Positions 42,202 through 50,583 of a stretch of 64,000 bases of DNA are shown in pieces. The translations under genes were made by a program, and so were the position numbers. Numbering within the stretch: the stretch's first letter is position 1; each line of letters opens with the position of its first letter. The notes under the pieces were generated by a model. It was given only the letters and a program-made list of their open reading frames with translations, made no database searches and was not told the DNA's origin. Origin of the DNA: Xanthobacteraceae bacterium (lineage in GTDB: Bacteria; Pseudomonadota; Alphaproteobacteria; Rhizobiales; Xanthobacteraceae); contig JAQGJU010000068.1 of assembly GCA_028290465.1 (NCBI GenBank), positions 28,730-92,729 on the forward strand. Reading direction: 5' to 3'.

Positions 42202-42825
42202 GACCGTGGTCCAACTCTGGGCCTACCCGGCGAGGTTGCTTTAAACGTCATGCCGTCCCGGCCCGGCTAAGCCCACCGACAAGCCCACGTTCAGTCAATT
42301 ACGCCGCTCGGCATTGTGAGATGTACGCGCAATGTATGAATGAAGCGCGTGATGACGTCGCAACCATAAATAACTGATTGGGAAAAACTGCTTACGTAGT
42401 TCGTGTTGACGAGCGATTTGGCGTGTGACGCACGATTAATGAGGCGCGCGTTTTCTGCGCCTGCACCACCCCGTTTTGGATTGAGACATGGCGGTTCCGC
42501 GTTGGCACGTGCGGCCATCCGTCGGGCAATTCTGCCCCGGGCGCGCCTCGGAAGCTGGTTCATTAGGCCTCGCGTGCCGGCATCATTCGTTGCCTGGCTC
42601 GACGGGGGCTTGATGTGTTGGTTATGATCTCAAGTAAATACGTAGGTGAATGCTATAGAGTACTGCGTACGTACTGGCGGTATCTCTCCGTATATTAACT
42701 ATAACTCGGATATAAACTATACTATACAAAGACACGCACTGATTGTTAGCTGTAGATACTGTATTCCCTCAATGAGCATTAATGCGTCAATGCAATTTGG
42801 ATGAAACGGGGGAAGGACGAGGGCC
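42202..42825. other. 624-base A/T-rich regulatory gap
   Basis: It separates two divergent gene blocks. The part from 42620 to 42780 is strongly A/T-rich for this genome and carries AGTAC-N7-GTACT (an inverted repeat near 42657-42673), several TATA-like strings and a TATTAACTATAACT stretch. It probably holds the promoter and regulator sites for the polysaccharide operon. A minus-strand frame at 42291-42563 does not look like a gene. GGAAGGACGAGGG precedes the HPt start. Confidence 0.45.
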
Positions 42826-43197
42826 ATGTCAGAGTCAGAATTTGCCGAACGCATTGCAAAGGTTCGCGCGCGTTTCGTCGCGAAGTTTGCCGACAAGCTC
42901 CAGGAAACGGACGCCGCGTTGCCGCATCTCGCCGGTGATGGAGCCGACGCCGCAAATGCCGTCGAGGCGACTTACCGGCGGTTTCACGACATGTGCGGCA
43001 TTGGTCCGACAATTGGCTTCGACGCGACCGGACAGGCCGCGAAGGTGCTCGACGCCATTCTGATCGTCCCATTCCGCGGTCGCCGTGGATTGTCGAGCGA
43101 TGAGTTGGCCAGGTTTCTGGAAGGCCTTGAATCGCTGCGGGCCGTCGGACGGACAGAAATGAAGTCAATGACGGTAGATACGGAGTCGGCGACATGA
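42826..43197 (+). CDS. HPt-like phosphotransfer protein heading polysaccharide operon
   Basis: A 123-residue paralog of the protein at 39397-39762. The candidate phospho-acceptor is His54 in YRRFHDMCGIGPTIGF. It is the first gene of a run that continues into the BcsB-like gene, with an ATGA overlap (43194-43197). This suggests that phosphorelay input is built into the operon, perhaps to meet the receiver protein at 48712. It has no other domain. Function inferred. Confidence 0.62.
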   Translation: MSESEFAERIAKVRARFVAKFADKLQETDAALPHLAGDGADAANAVEATYRRFHDMCGIGPTIGFDATGQAAKVLDAILIVPFRGRRGLSSDELARFLEGLESLRAVGRTEMKSMTVDTESAT

Positions 43198-45305
43198 GCC
43201 ACTTGTCCACTCGCCTTGTGCTTGCCGTGTTTCTGTCTGCGGCGGCGACGACCGCCGCGCGCACGGAACCGCAGAAGCCGATCACCCTTCGCGCCGAGCC
43301 GAAGACGTCCCGGCCGTTTCCCGCTCCGATCGCCATCGCCGCAATGCCCAGCGCGGGCATCGCTTTGCCTGTGGGGCCGCGCAGGTCGCTCGTGGTCGGC
43401 GTCCGGCTTGCCGATGTCGGATTTTCCAATGGGTTTCGGCTTTCGAACCTCGGCGGCCGCCGCGAGATCTATATTCCGGTGCCGCAAGGTATCGACCTGA
43501 ATGCCGCGGAACTCGTGCTCGCGCTCGATGACGTGAGCGCGCACGACGCCCGTCGCAGTCTGGAAATCCTGGTCAATGACCGTTCCGTCTCCGCTGTTCC
43601 TCTTGACGGCAAGAGCACCGGCCGGATGGTGCGCATCGCGCTCGAGAATGCGCTGCCGCGTGACGGCTTCCTGAAGCTGTCATTTGTTTACTCAGGCGCC
43701 GCGACGCAGGACCGCTGCATTGACGTGCGGTATGTAGGCGACAGCCTAACGGTGCGCCCGGAATCCGCGATCGAATTCGAGGTCGGCATCGCCGGGCCGC
43801 CGAATATCACCGCCACCGCGGCTCTCATGCCGCAGAATGTCGCCATACTGCTGGCAAATTCGAAGCTCTCGCCGCAGGACATCGCGACCGCGCTGACGCT
43901 CGCCCGTTCGCTTTCTGCGGCCGGACGGCGCGTCACGTTTCATCACGGTGTTGAAACGATGCCGGAGCTTGTCTCCCACGAAGACCGGCGCAAATGGACG
44001 CGCGGGCTGATCGTCGTCGGCGGGTTCGACCGCATTGTTGGGCGCCTCGACGCGCCGACCGCGACATTAGCCAGCGCTGCCGGCGCAACTCATGTCGATG
44101 CAACGCTCGCGGCGGCCCGGATCGGTGGCGTCCCGGTTCTGCTTGTCACCGACGCAGCCTCCGCGCGTGCCGGGCGTCTGCTGGAAAATCCCGCGCTCGC
44201 CGCGCTGCGCGATACGCCGGCGGCTTCGGTCAGGCAGGTCACGGCCATGAAAGGTCCTGTCGATCGCGTGAGCTTCGATGAACTGGGCGTGGTACCGGCG
44301 CAGGCGGACGTGTTCGGTCGTGCCGATCTTTCGGTCGCGATCGCTACCCGCACCTTGCCCGGCGGGACAAAGCCTTCGCGCATGGTGCTGGACGTCATGG
44401 TAGCGCCCGATAGCACGGGCGAGAAAGCCGTCGTCAGCGCCTATGTAAACGAGCGTCTCCTTGCCAGCACGGTTGCGGCGATCGGTGCGCCGACGCGGCT
44501 CGATTTCCCGCTGTCCGAAGGATCTGTCGGTACGGTTGCCAATATCCGAGTCGTCATCCAGCGCCGCAGTGCGCAAGGCGATTGCCGCTTCGAGCCGCAG
44601 GGATTTCCGGCGGAGCTTCTCGGCTCGAGTTCGATCATCCTTTCACCCGCAAGTCCGCTGGCAACGGACTTTTCCGATCTCGCGCCGCTGTGGGCCAATG
44701 GCGTCGAAATTCTGGTCCCAGCGTCGACGGCCGTGCGGCCTCTGACGGTCGTCGGTTCGGTTGCGGATGTCCTGAATGCACTGTCGAAGGAGTCCGGCCC
44801 GCTTACGGTGAAGTTTGTCGATGCCGGCGCCGTTCCGGCCCCGGACGCGCCCTTCATCGCGGTGAATGACATGCCGCCCGCCGGCGCCACGCAACGGGTG
44901 CGCTTCGATCGCGGCAGGGTCGCGGTTGCTGACCGCGCGGGCCGCACCCGCCTCGACATTGGCGGGCTCACCACCGGGGCCGTCGCCCAGATCGTGACAT
45001 CGGGCGGGCATTCCGGACTGTGGATCAAGCCGTTGACCAGCGACGGATCGTTACCGGCATCTCCCGCCGTCAATCTCGATCGCGGCGACGTTGCGTTCCT
45101 GGACAAAACAGGGGTCGCGCTCGCGCTGTCGACCGAGCGCGACACGCTGCTCCGGATCACCTACCCCGACGGGGAATCCTGGCTCACATTCGCCGAGAGA
45201 TTTCGGTCCTGGATCGTCGGCATACTTTGGGGCCTCGCCACCATCGTGGTCCTGGTTGCGCTGCAGAGAGTCTATCGCCGGCGCGCCGCCGCAGCGAGCC
45301 GGTAG
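43194..45305 (+). CDS. BcsB-like cellulose synthase accessory subunit
   Basis: A 703-residue exported protein with a signal peptide (hydrophobic residues about 7-22) and one C-terminal membrane helix (WIVGILWGLATIVVLVAL). The body matches BcsB: VVGVRLADVGFSNGFRLSNLG near the N-terminus, then EIYIPVPQGIDL and ELVLALDDVSAH segments typical of its carbohydrate-binding and flavodoxin-like repeats. BcsB holds the emerging glucan in the periplasm and stabilises BcsA. It is followed eight bases later by a GT2 gene that would take the place of BcsA. The product need not be cellulose. Confidence 0.82.
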   Translation: MSHLSTRLVLAVFLSAAATTAARTEPQKPITLRAEPKTSRPFPAPIAIAAMPSAGIALPVGPRRSLVVGVRLADVGFSNGFRLSNLGGRREIYIPVPQGIDLNAAELVLALDDVSAHDARRSLEILVNDRSVSAVPLDGKSTGRMVRIALENALPRDGFLKLSFVYSGAATQDRCIDVRYVGDSLTVRPESAIEFEVGIAGPPNITATAALMPQNVAILLANSKLSPQDIATALTLARSLSAAGRRVTFHHGVETMPELVSHEDRRKWTRGLIVVGGFDRIVGRLDAPTATLASAAGATHVDATLAAARIGGVPVLLVTDAASARAGRLLENPALAALRDTPAASVRQVTAMKGPVDRVSFDELGVVPAQADVFGRADLSVAIATRTLPGGTKPSRMVLDVMVAPDSTGEKAVVSAYVNERLLASTVAAIGAPTRLDFPLSEGSVGTVANIRVVIQRRSAQGDCRFEPQGFPAELLGSSSIILSPASPLATDFSDLAPLWANGVEILVPASTAVRPLTVVGSVADVLNALSKESGPLTVKFVDAGAVPAPDAPFIAVNDMPPAGATQRVRFDRGRVAVADRAGRTRLDIGGLTTGAVAQIVTSGGHSGLWIKPLTSDGSLPASPAVNLDRGDVAFLDKTGVALALSTERDTLLRITYPDGESWLTFAERFRSWIVGILWGLATIVVLVALQRVYRRRAAAASR

Positions 45306-45313
45306 GCCATCCC

Positions 45314-47191
45314 ATGGAGCTCTCTCCGTCCGATCGTGCGTTGGGCGACCTTCTGGTTGCCCGCCGCGTCCTCAGCCTTCAGCAACTCGACGAGGCGGTC
45401 GGCCTTGCCGAGACCTGGAACGTGCGTCTCGGCGACGCGATCCTGTCGCGCAACTGGGCAGAGCCCGCGGTTTATTACCAAGCCGTTGCCTATCATTACG
45501 AACTGCCATTCGTCGATTTGATCCGCGATGCACCCGACCCTGCTTTGCTCGCCGTCGGAGAAGCCGACACCTATGCGCGCAAGCTGACGATGCCGTGGCG
45601 GCTGCGCGACGGCCGGATCGCGATCGCGACGGCGGACCCCGGACCAGAAATGGTGCTGTTCGCCAGGGAGCGTTGGGGTAACGACGTTGAGTTCGTGGTT
45701 GCCTCGAAGTTCGATATCGTGTGGGCGGTGCAAACCGCGTTTGCCGATGAACTATCGCACCACGCTGTCTACGATCTCGCCGAGCTCAATCCGGAAATGT
45801 CGGCGCAGCAGGTCTTCACACCGGCGCAGATTGTCTTCTGTTACGTCGTGCTGACCCTTCTGATGATCGGTCTAGCGTTGGCTCCGATCGCGACGCTGAT
45901 CGCCGTCAATGTCGTGATGAGCCTGTTCTATCTCGGAAACTTTCTGTTCAAGGGCATTCTCGTCTCGGTGGGCGGCGGACGATCCGTCGACAAGGACGAG
46001 GCTGTCGCGATCGCGGCGCGCGCGCTCAGTGACGAGGAGTTGCCGGTCTTCACGGTTCTGGTGCCAATGTTCCGCGAGCCCGCGATGCTGCCGGTGCTCG
46101 CCCGTTCGCTGCGGGAACTCGACTACCCGCTGGGCAAACTTGACATCAAGCTGGTGCTGGAATCGAGCGACCACGAGACGATAGAGGTGGCGAGCAAGCT
46201 CGGCCTCGAGGGCGTGTTCGAGGTCATCCGGGTGCCGCCCTCGCACCCGCAGACCAAGCCGAAGGCCTGCAACTTCGCACTCCAGTTCGCGCGTGGCGAG
46301 TTCCTGGTGATCTATGACGCCGAGGATCGGCCGGAACCCGATCAGCTTCGCAAGGTGGTCGCGACGTTCCGGCAGTCCTCGCCCAACACAGCCTGCCTGC
46401 AATGTCGCCTCAGCTATTTCAATGCCGGTGAAAACTGGCTGACGCGCATGTTCACGCTCGACTATGCCCTCTGGTTCGACCAGATGCTGCCAGGTCTCGA
46501 GCGGCTCAATGTTCCGATCCCGCTCGGGGGCACGTCCAATCACTTCAAGATCGACGTCCTGCGCGAATTGCATGCATGGGACCCGTTCAACGTCACCGAA
46601 GACGCCGACCTCGGCGTGCGCCTAACCCAGAAGGGCTATCGCGTCGGCATCGTCGACTCGACGACCTTCGAGGAGGCGAGCTGCCACGCAGGCAATTGGA
46701 TCCGGCAGCGCTCGCGATGGATGAAGGGCTACATGCAGACGTTTCTGGTCCACACCAGGCGTCCGCTGCATCTGATGCGCACGATCGGGCCGCTCGGCTT
46801 CCTCGGATTCGTGTTCTTCATCGGCGGGACCGTGCTTGCCGGCCTTCTCAACCCGATCTTCTGGATTCTCTACCTGGTGTGGATGTTCGCTGCGACGAGC
46901 GGATTTGATCCCGTGTTTCCGCAGCTCCTGCTGTTTCTCAGCCTGTTCAACCTTCTGGCCGGAAACGGAGCCTTCGTGTTTCTCCATATGCTGGCACCGA
47001 TCCGGCGTGGATGGCTCAATCTCATCCCTTATAGCCTGACCGCGATCTTCTACTGGGTCATGATCTCCATCGCGGCCTACAAGGGTCTCTGGCAGCTGCT
47101 GCGCAATCCTTTCTACTGGGAGAAGACGCAGCATGGCGTCTCTAAGCACGTCGTCCGCGAATTGGCCGCCGCGCAGGAAGCCGCGTCATGA
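45314..47191 (+). CDS. Cellulose-synthase-like GT2 with N-terminal MshEN-like domain
   Basis: A 625-residue membrane enzyme from ATG 45314. Residues 5-75 are a GspE-N/MshEN-like domain (RALGDLLVARRVLSLQQLDE, then RLGDAILSRNW and ELPFVDL). Two helices at about 165-215 lead into the GT2 core. Catalytic motifs are DAED (335-338), TEDAD (Glu429, Asp430) and RQRSRW (464-469). Three or four helices finish the protein. There is no PilZ domain as in BcsA. MshEN domains bind cyclic di-GMP in other proteins. The Gly positions of the binding motif are changed here (Arg and Asn), so binding is uncertain. It probably polymerises and exports a beta-glycan. Confidence 0.88.
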   Translation: MELSPSDRALGDLLVARRVLSLQQLDEAVGLAETWNVRLGDAILSRNWAEPAVYYQAVAYHYELPFVDLIRDAPDPALLAVGEADTYARKLTMPWRLRDGRIAIATADPGPEMVLFARERWGNDVEFVVASKFDIVWAVQTAFADELSHHAVYDLAELNPEMSAQQVFTPAQIVFCYVVLTLLMIGLALAPIATLIAVNVVMSLFYLGNFLFKGILVSVGGGRSVDKDEAVAIAARALSDEELPVFTVLVPMFREPAMLPVLARSLRELDYPLGKLDIKLVLESSDHETIEVASKLGLEGVFEVIRVPPSHPQTKPKACNFALQFARGEFLVIYDAEDRPEPDQLRKVVATFRQSSPNTACLQCRLSYFNAGENWLTRMFTLDYALWFDQMLPGLERLNVPIPLGGTSNHFKIDVLRELHAWDPFNVTEDADLGVRLTQKGYRVGIVDSTTFEEASCHAGNWIRQRSRWMKGYMQTFLVHTRRPLHLMRTIGPLGFLGFVFFIGGTVLAGLLNPIFWILYLVWMFAATSGFDPVFPQLLLFLSLFNLLAGNGAFVFLHMLAPIRRGWLNLIPYSLTAIFYWVMISIAAYKGLWQLLRNPFYWEKTQHGVSKHVVRELAAAQEAAS

Positions 47192-48651
47192 TCCGCATCC
47201 CCGTCGCATTCGTCATGTCGGTCACGTTCGCCGCGGTATTCATTGTGTCGAGACTTGCGGCGACAGCAGGCCTCGTTCCGGACGATGCGGTGACACTGTG
47301 GGTGAGCGCGATCACGGCCGGCGAAGGCGAGATGCCCATTGGGCGGATCGTCGCCGCTTACCCCACCGTCCCCTTCCTGGCAACCTCACTGCTTGAGCTC
47401 GTCACGCCGTCCGGCACCCAAACTCCCGTTTTTCTGACGGCCGGTGTATTGGCACTGCTTGCCAAAGCCTGGCTCGCCTCATTCCGCCGAGTGGGGCTGC
47501 CCTTGATCGCCGCAGTGGCGGCGACACTCCTCATAGCCTTGCATCCCGCGCTGCTGCGCGCGGCAATTTCCGGTCCGGCCGACATCATGCTCGCCGCCTT
47601 CCTGTTTCTGTTGGGCGGTGCGCTCTATGACCTGCGCGCGCGCAGCGCGGCTTCCGAAGTGATGGCCGTCGCTCTCGCGCTTCTCGGCCTGGCTTTCTCG
47701 CACCCGATGGGTGCCGCGCTCGCATGCGCGGCGATTCCGCTTCTTGTTTTCGCGATGCGCCCGGAAATGCTCGCAAGTTCGGTCATCAATTTGGTCGTTG
47801 CGCTCGTCTTCCCCACGGCATTTTGCGTTGGCGCCTTTGCCTATATGTCATGGGTGTTCCCGGGCAGCGGCTGGAGCTTCCTCACCGCCCCGGCCGAAGG
47901 CCTAGCCACCTGGACGGTCGGATTTTCGCAATTTTTTGGCCGAGGATTGACCGGCTCCCTTGCACTCGACGCCGCGATCGCGGTCGCCATCGCGCTCATT
48001 CTTGCTGCCCCGATCGTTCCGGTTGCGATCGTGTGGGTGCGTCAGCGCCGTCCGTTGCTTGCGCCCGCCTTGATCATCGCCGCGACGACCTGTTTTGCCG
48101 CCTGGCTCACGGTCAGCACGGGCCTGTTCGGCGATCCTGCGGCACTCGCCGTCATGCCTCCGCTCCTCGCCGCGATCATCGTCGCTCGCATTCCGGTCGT
48201 GCGCGAGCGGCTGACTGTCGTCTTCCCAATGCTGATCATCGGATGGTTCGGGGGGATTGCTGCGCTGGCGATCGGTGACCCGCGCGGCGCAACGAATGTG
48301 CTCGTTGCGCTCGAGGGCCGCGGGATCAACCAAGAACGCCTCGCTGCGATCAATCTCGGCAACGCCACGATCGGGCGGGACGGCATCCTGGTCGATACGT
48401 TCAATGCCCCCGCTATCGTCCTCGGCCGTGGACGCGCTCGGGGGTTGCTTTCGCCATCCGACGACGAGTTCACGCTCGGTGTGCTGTTCTCCCGGATCGA
48501 CACGCCGTTCGTGGCCGTTCCCGATCCGCAGATCGGCATCGGCGCGCAGGATCGGCTGAACAAGACGTTCCCGCTGCTCTACCGCAGCGGAGCCCCTGGC
48601 TATCACCTGATCTACGAAAAATCGAACTGGAAATTGTTCGCACGGAACTGA
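47188..48651 (+). CDS. Polytopic membrane protein, GT39/GT-C-like
   Basis: A 487-residue protein with about ten to twelve hydrophobic helices and a soluble C-terminal part (from about residue 385). The first loop carries DDAVTLWVSA followed by AYPTVPFLATSLL, a layout like GT-C glycosyltransferases with an early acidic pair. The C-terminal part ends YHLIYEKSNWKLFARN. It overlaps the GT2 gene by ATGA (47188-47191), so the two are made together. It may modify or carry the polymer. I do not recognise the exact family. Confidence 0.7.
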   Translation: MIRIPVAFVMSVTFAAVFIVSRLAATAGLVPDDAVTLWVSAITAGEGEMPIGRIVAAYPTVPFLATSLLELVTPSGTQTPVFLTAGVLALLAKAWLASFRRVGLPLIAAVAATLLIALHPALLRAAISGPADIMLAAFLFLLGGALYDLRARSAASEVMAVALALLGLAFSHPMGAALACAAIPLLVFAMRPEMLASSVINLVVALVFPTAFCVGAFAYMSWVFPGSGWSFLTAPAEGLATWTVGFSQFFGRGLTGSLALDAAIAVAIALILAAPIVPVAIVWVRQRRPLLAPALIIAATTCFAAWLTVSTGLFGDPAALAVMPPLLAAIIVARIPVVRERLTVVFPMLIIGWFGGIAALAIGDPRGATNVLVALEGRGINQERLAAINLGNATIGRDGILVDTFNAPAIVLGRGRARGLLSPSDDEFTLGVLFSRIDTPFVAVPDPQIGIGAQDRLNKTFPLLYRSGAPGYHLIYEKSNWKLFARN

Positions 48652-48711
48652 CGTCTGGCGAGTGGAGCGCCATCGCTGTTCGCACCATCAACAAGGAAAC
48701 GGAGTGACATC

Positions 48712-49680
48712 ATGCGTATTCTAGTAGTCGACGACAGTGAGGACGGACGTGACCTCATGGAGGCAATGCTCGTCTCCGCCGGCTACGAGGACGTCTTCAG
48801 CGTGGAATCAGCTGCGGAGGCGTTCCGCTATTTGGGTGTCGGAGGGGCGGCCGTGCAGGAGCCGTCACCCGTCGACCTGATCCTGCTCGACATCCTAATG
48901 CCCGGCATCGACGGCATCGAGGCATGCGCGCGCATCCACAAGGAGAAGCGCCATGCTGACGTGCCTGTGATCATGGTAACGGCGCTGGCTGACGTGGATA
49001 GTCTGGGCAGTGCGTTCGTGGCTGGGGCAACCGATTACATTACAAAGCCGGTGAACCGGATCGAGTTGCTGGCGCGCGTGCGCTCCGCGCTCAAGCTCAA
49101 GTCCGAGTTGGACCGGCGCCGGGCGCGCGAGAACGAGCTTCTCAATTTCATGTCGACCTGGGGCGATCGCCGCGCTTCGAACTTGATCGACGGAACCACT
49201 GGATTGTTCGTCGGCGAGGTCGCCGAAGCCTATCTGATGGCCGCGACCAACTTTCGCCCCGGCATCGACACATCCGTCATCGCGCTCGCGATCGATCGCC
49301 TCGATGCCTATCGATCGACGCAGGGCGACACGGTGACGAATGAAATCATGACGCAGGTCGCTCACGCCGTTCGGGCGACCGCGGCCACCATCGGTGTCGT
49401 CGCGGCAGCGTACCGCAATGGCATGATCGTGCTCGTCATACCGGACCTACGGTCCGAACCTGCTTTGCAGTTGGGAGAGGCGCTGCGTGCTTCGGTCTCC
49501 AACCTTGGCATTAATAACTCGGAATCGATCGCCGCCAACCACGTCACCGCAAGTGTCGCGGTCGTGAGCGGGCACGTCGACAAACCGATCGACAGCGTCC
49601 AGCTTTTGACTCGCGCGCTCTCGGCAGTCCCGCGGATCGCGGCTGCGGGCGGCAACCGTGTTCTGGCGGAAGTTGCCTAG
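48712..49680 (+). CDS. Response regulator with degenerate GGDEF domain
   Basis: A 322-residue protein. Residues 1-125 are a receiver with Asp60 in LLDILMPGIDG and Lys in ITKPVN. Residues about 155-320 follow the GGDEF fold: DGTTGLFVGEVAEAYL matches the DxLTGLxNR start, and SVIALAIDRLDAYRSTQGD matches the metal-binding DxDxFKxxND region. The active loop reads YRNGMIVLVIP at residues 234-244, where an active enzyme has (R)YGGDEFVVLLP. The protein should not make cyclic di-GMP, but could bind GTP or a partner. It lies in the polysaccharide operon, 60 bases after the membrane protein gene. Confidence 0.82.
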   Translation: MRILVVDDSEDGRDLMEAMLVSAGYEDVFSVESAAEAFRYLGVGGAAVQEPSPVDLILLDILMPGIDGIEACARIHKEKRHADVPVIMVTALADVDSLGSAFVAGATDYITKPVNRIELLARVRSALKLKSELDRRRARENELLNFMSTWGDRRASNLIDGTTGLFVGEVAEAYLMAATNFRPGIDTSVIALAIDRLDAYRSTQGDTVTNEIMTQVAHAVRATAATIGVVAAAYRNGMIVLVIPDLRSEPALQLGEALRASVSNLGINNSESIAANHVTASVAVVSGHVDKPIDSVQLLTRALSAVPRIAAAGGNRVLAEVA

Positions 49681-49720
49681 CAAATTGTTCGTGTGTTGCG
49701 TCGTGGGGGAGTCGTGCGTC

Positions 49721-50521
49721 ATGTATACGAGTGTTTGCTTGGGGCGCGTTCTTGTCCTCAGCTTGCTGGCGTTCCCGGCCGCGGCGCATGCCGGTGCATG
49801 GACGCTTGACGCCGGCCAGGGGATCGCCGTCGTGACCGGATCAACCGCCTCGGCCGACAAGGTCTTTGACGGCAGCGGCAATACGCAATCGATCCCTCGC
49901 TACCGCAAGAGCGAGTTACAGGCCCTGTTGGAATATGGCGCCACCGGCTGGCTCACGCTGATGTTGGCTCCTTCGCTGCAGCATGTTGGCATCGATCCGC
50001 CGTTCGGCGGGCAACGCAGCGGCCTCGGCTACACCGACCTCGGCGCACGGGCGCGCCTTGGTGGGGGCGATTCGTGGGTGTTATCGGCGCAAACGATGTT
50101 TCGTATCCCAGGCACATTCGACAAGTCGAATCCGGCCGCCATCGGCTATACCGATCCCGAACTCGAATTTCGCGGTCTCTTCGGCTACAGCTTCAAGGCC
50201 GGCGCAACGCCGGCATTCCTCGATGTTCAGCTGGCGCAACGGTTTCGCTTCGACGGACCGCCGAACGAGTTTCGCGCTGACGTCACGCTCGGTGTCCGGC
50301 CGGAAGAACGCTGGCTCTTCATGATGCAGTCATTCAATGTGGTTTCGGAAGGCGCAGGGGACTGGAATCTTCCGAGCTATTCCTACTCCAAGCTTCAGCT
50401 CAGCGCCGTTTACGAACTGACGCCCAAGGTTGCGCTGCAACTCGGCGGCTACACGACCTACTGGGGCCGCAATGCGCTGCAGGAGAACGGGCTGGTCGCC
50501 GGCGCCTGGTATAGATTCTAG
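49721..50521 (+). CDS. Outer-membrane barrel-like protein
   Basis: A 266-residue secreted protein from ATG 49721; the frame is open upstream to 49658 but a signal peptide starts at MYTSVCLGRV and ends AHAGAW. The mature part is rich in alternating aromatic and polar strands (for example ELQALLEYGATGWLTLML, YSKLQLSAVYELTPK) and ends with Phe in WYRF, the usual barrel insertion signal. It may serve as the outer-membrane exit for the polymer, in place of BcsC. It lacks the TPR part of BcsC. Role by context only. Confidence 0.65.
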   Translation: MYTSVCLGRVLVLSLLAFPAAAHAGAWTLDAGQGIAVVTGSTASADKVFDGSGNTQSIPRYRKSELQALLEYGATGWLTLMLAPSLQHVGIDPPFGGQRSGLGYTDLGARARLGGGDSWVLSAQTMFRIPGTFDKSNPAAIGYTDPELEFRGLFGYSFKAGATPAFLDVQLAQRFRFDGPPNEFRADVTLGVRPEERWLFMMQSFNVVSEGAGDWNLPSYSYSKLQLSAVYELTPKVALQLGGYTTYWGRNALQENGLVAGAWYRF

Positions 50522-50583
50522 ATCATTGAATTATCGCGTCGCCGAACGATGGACCACATTCGGCGTCGCCTGACCATACGCAG

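Noticed and set aside
42291..42563. A 90-codon minus-strand frame in the gap before the polysaccharide operon
   Set aside because: The N-terminal part is Arg/Ala-rich, the rest changes character, and there is no ribosome site or motif.
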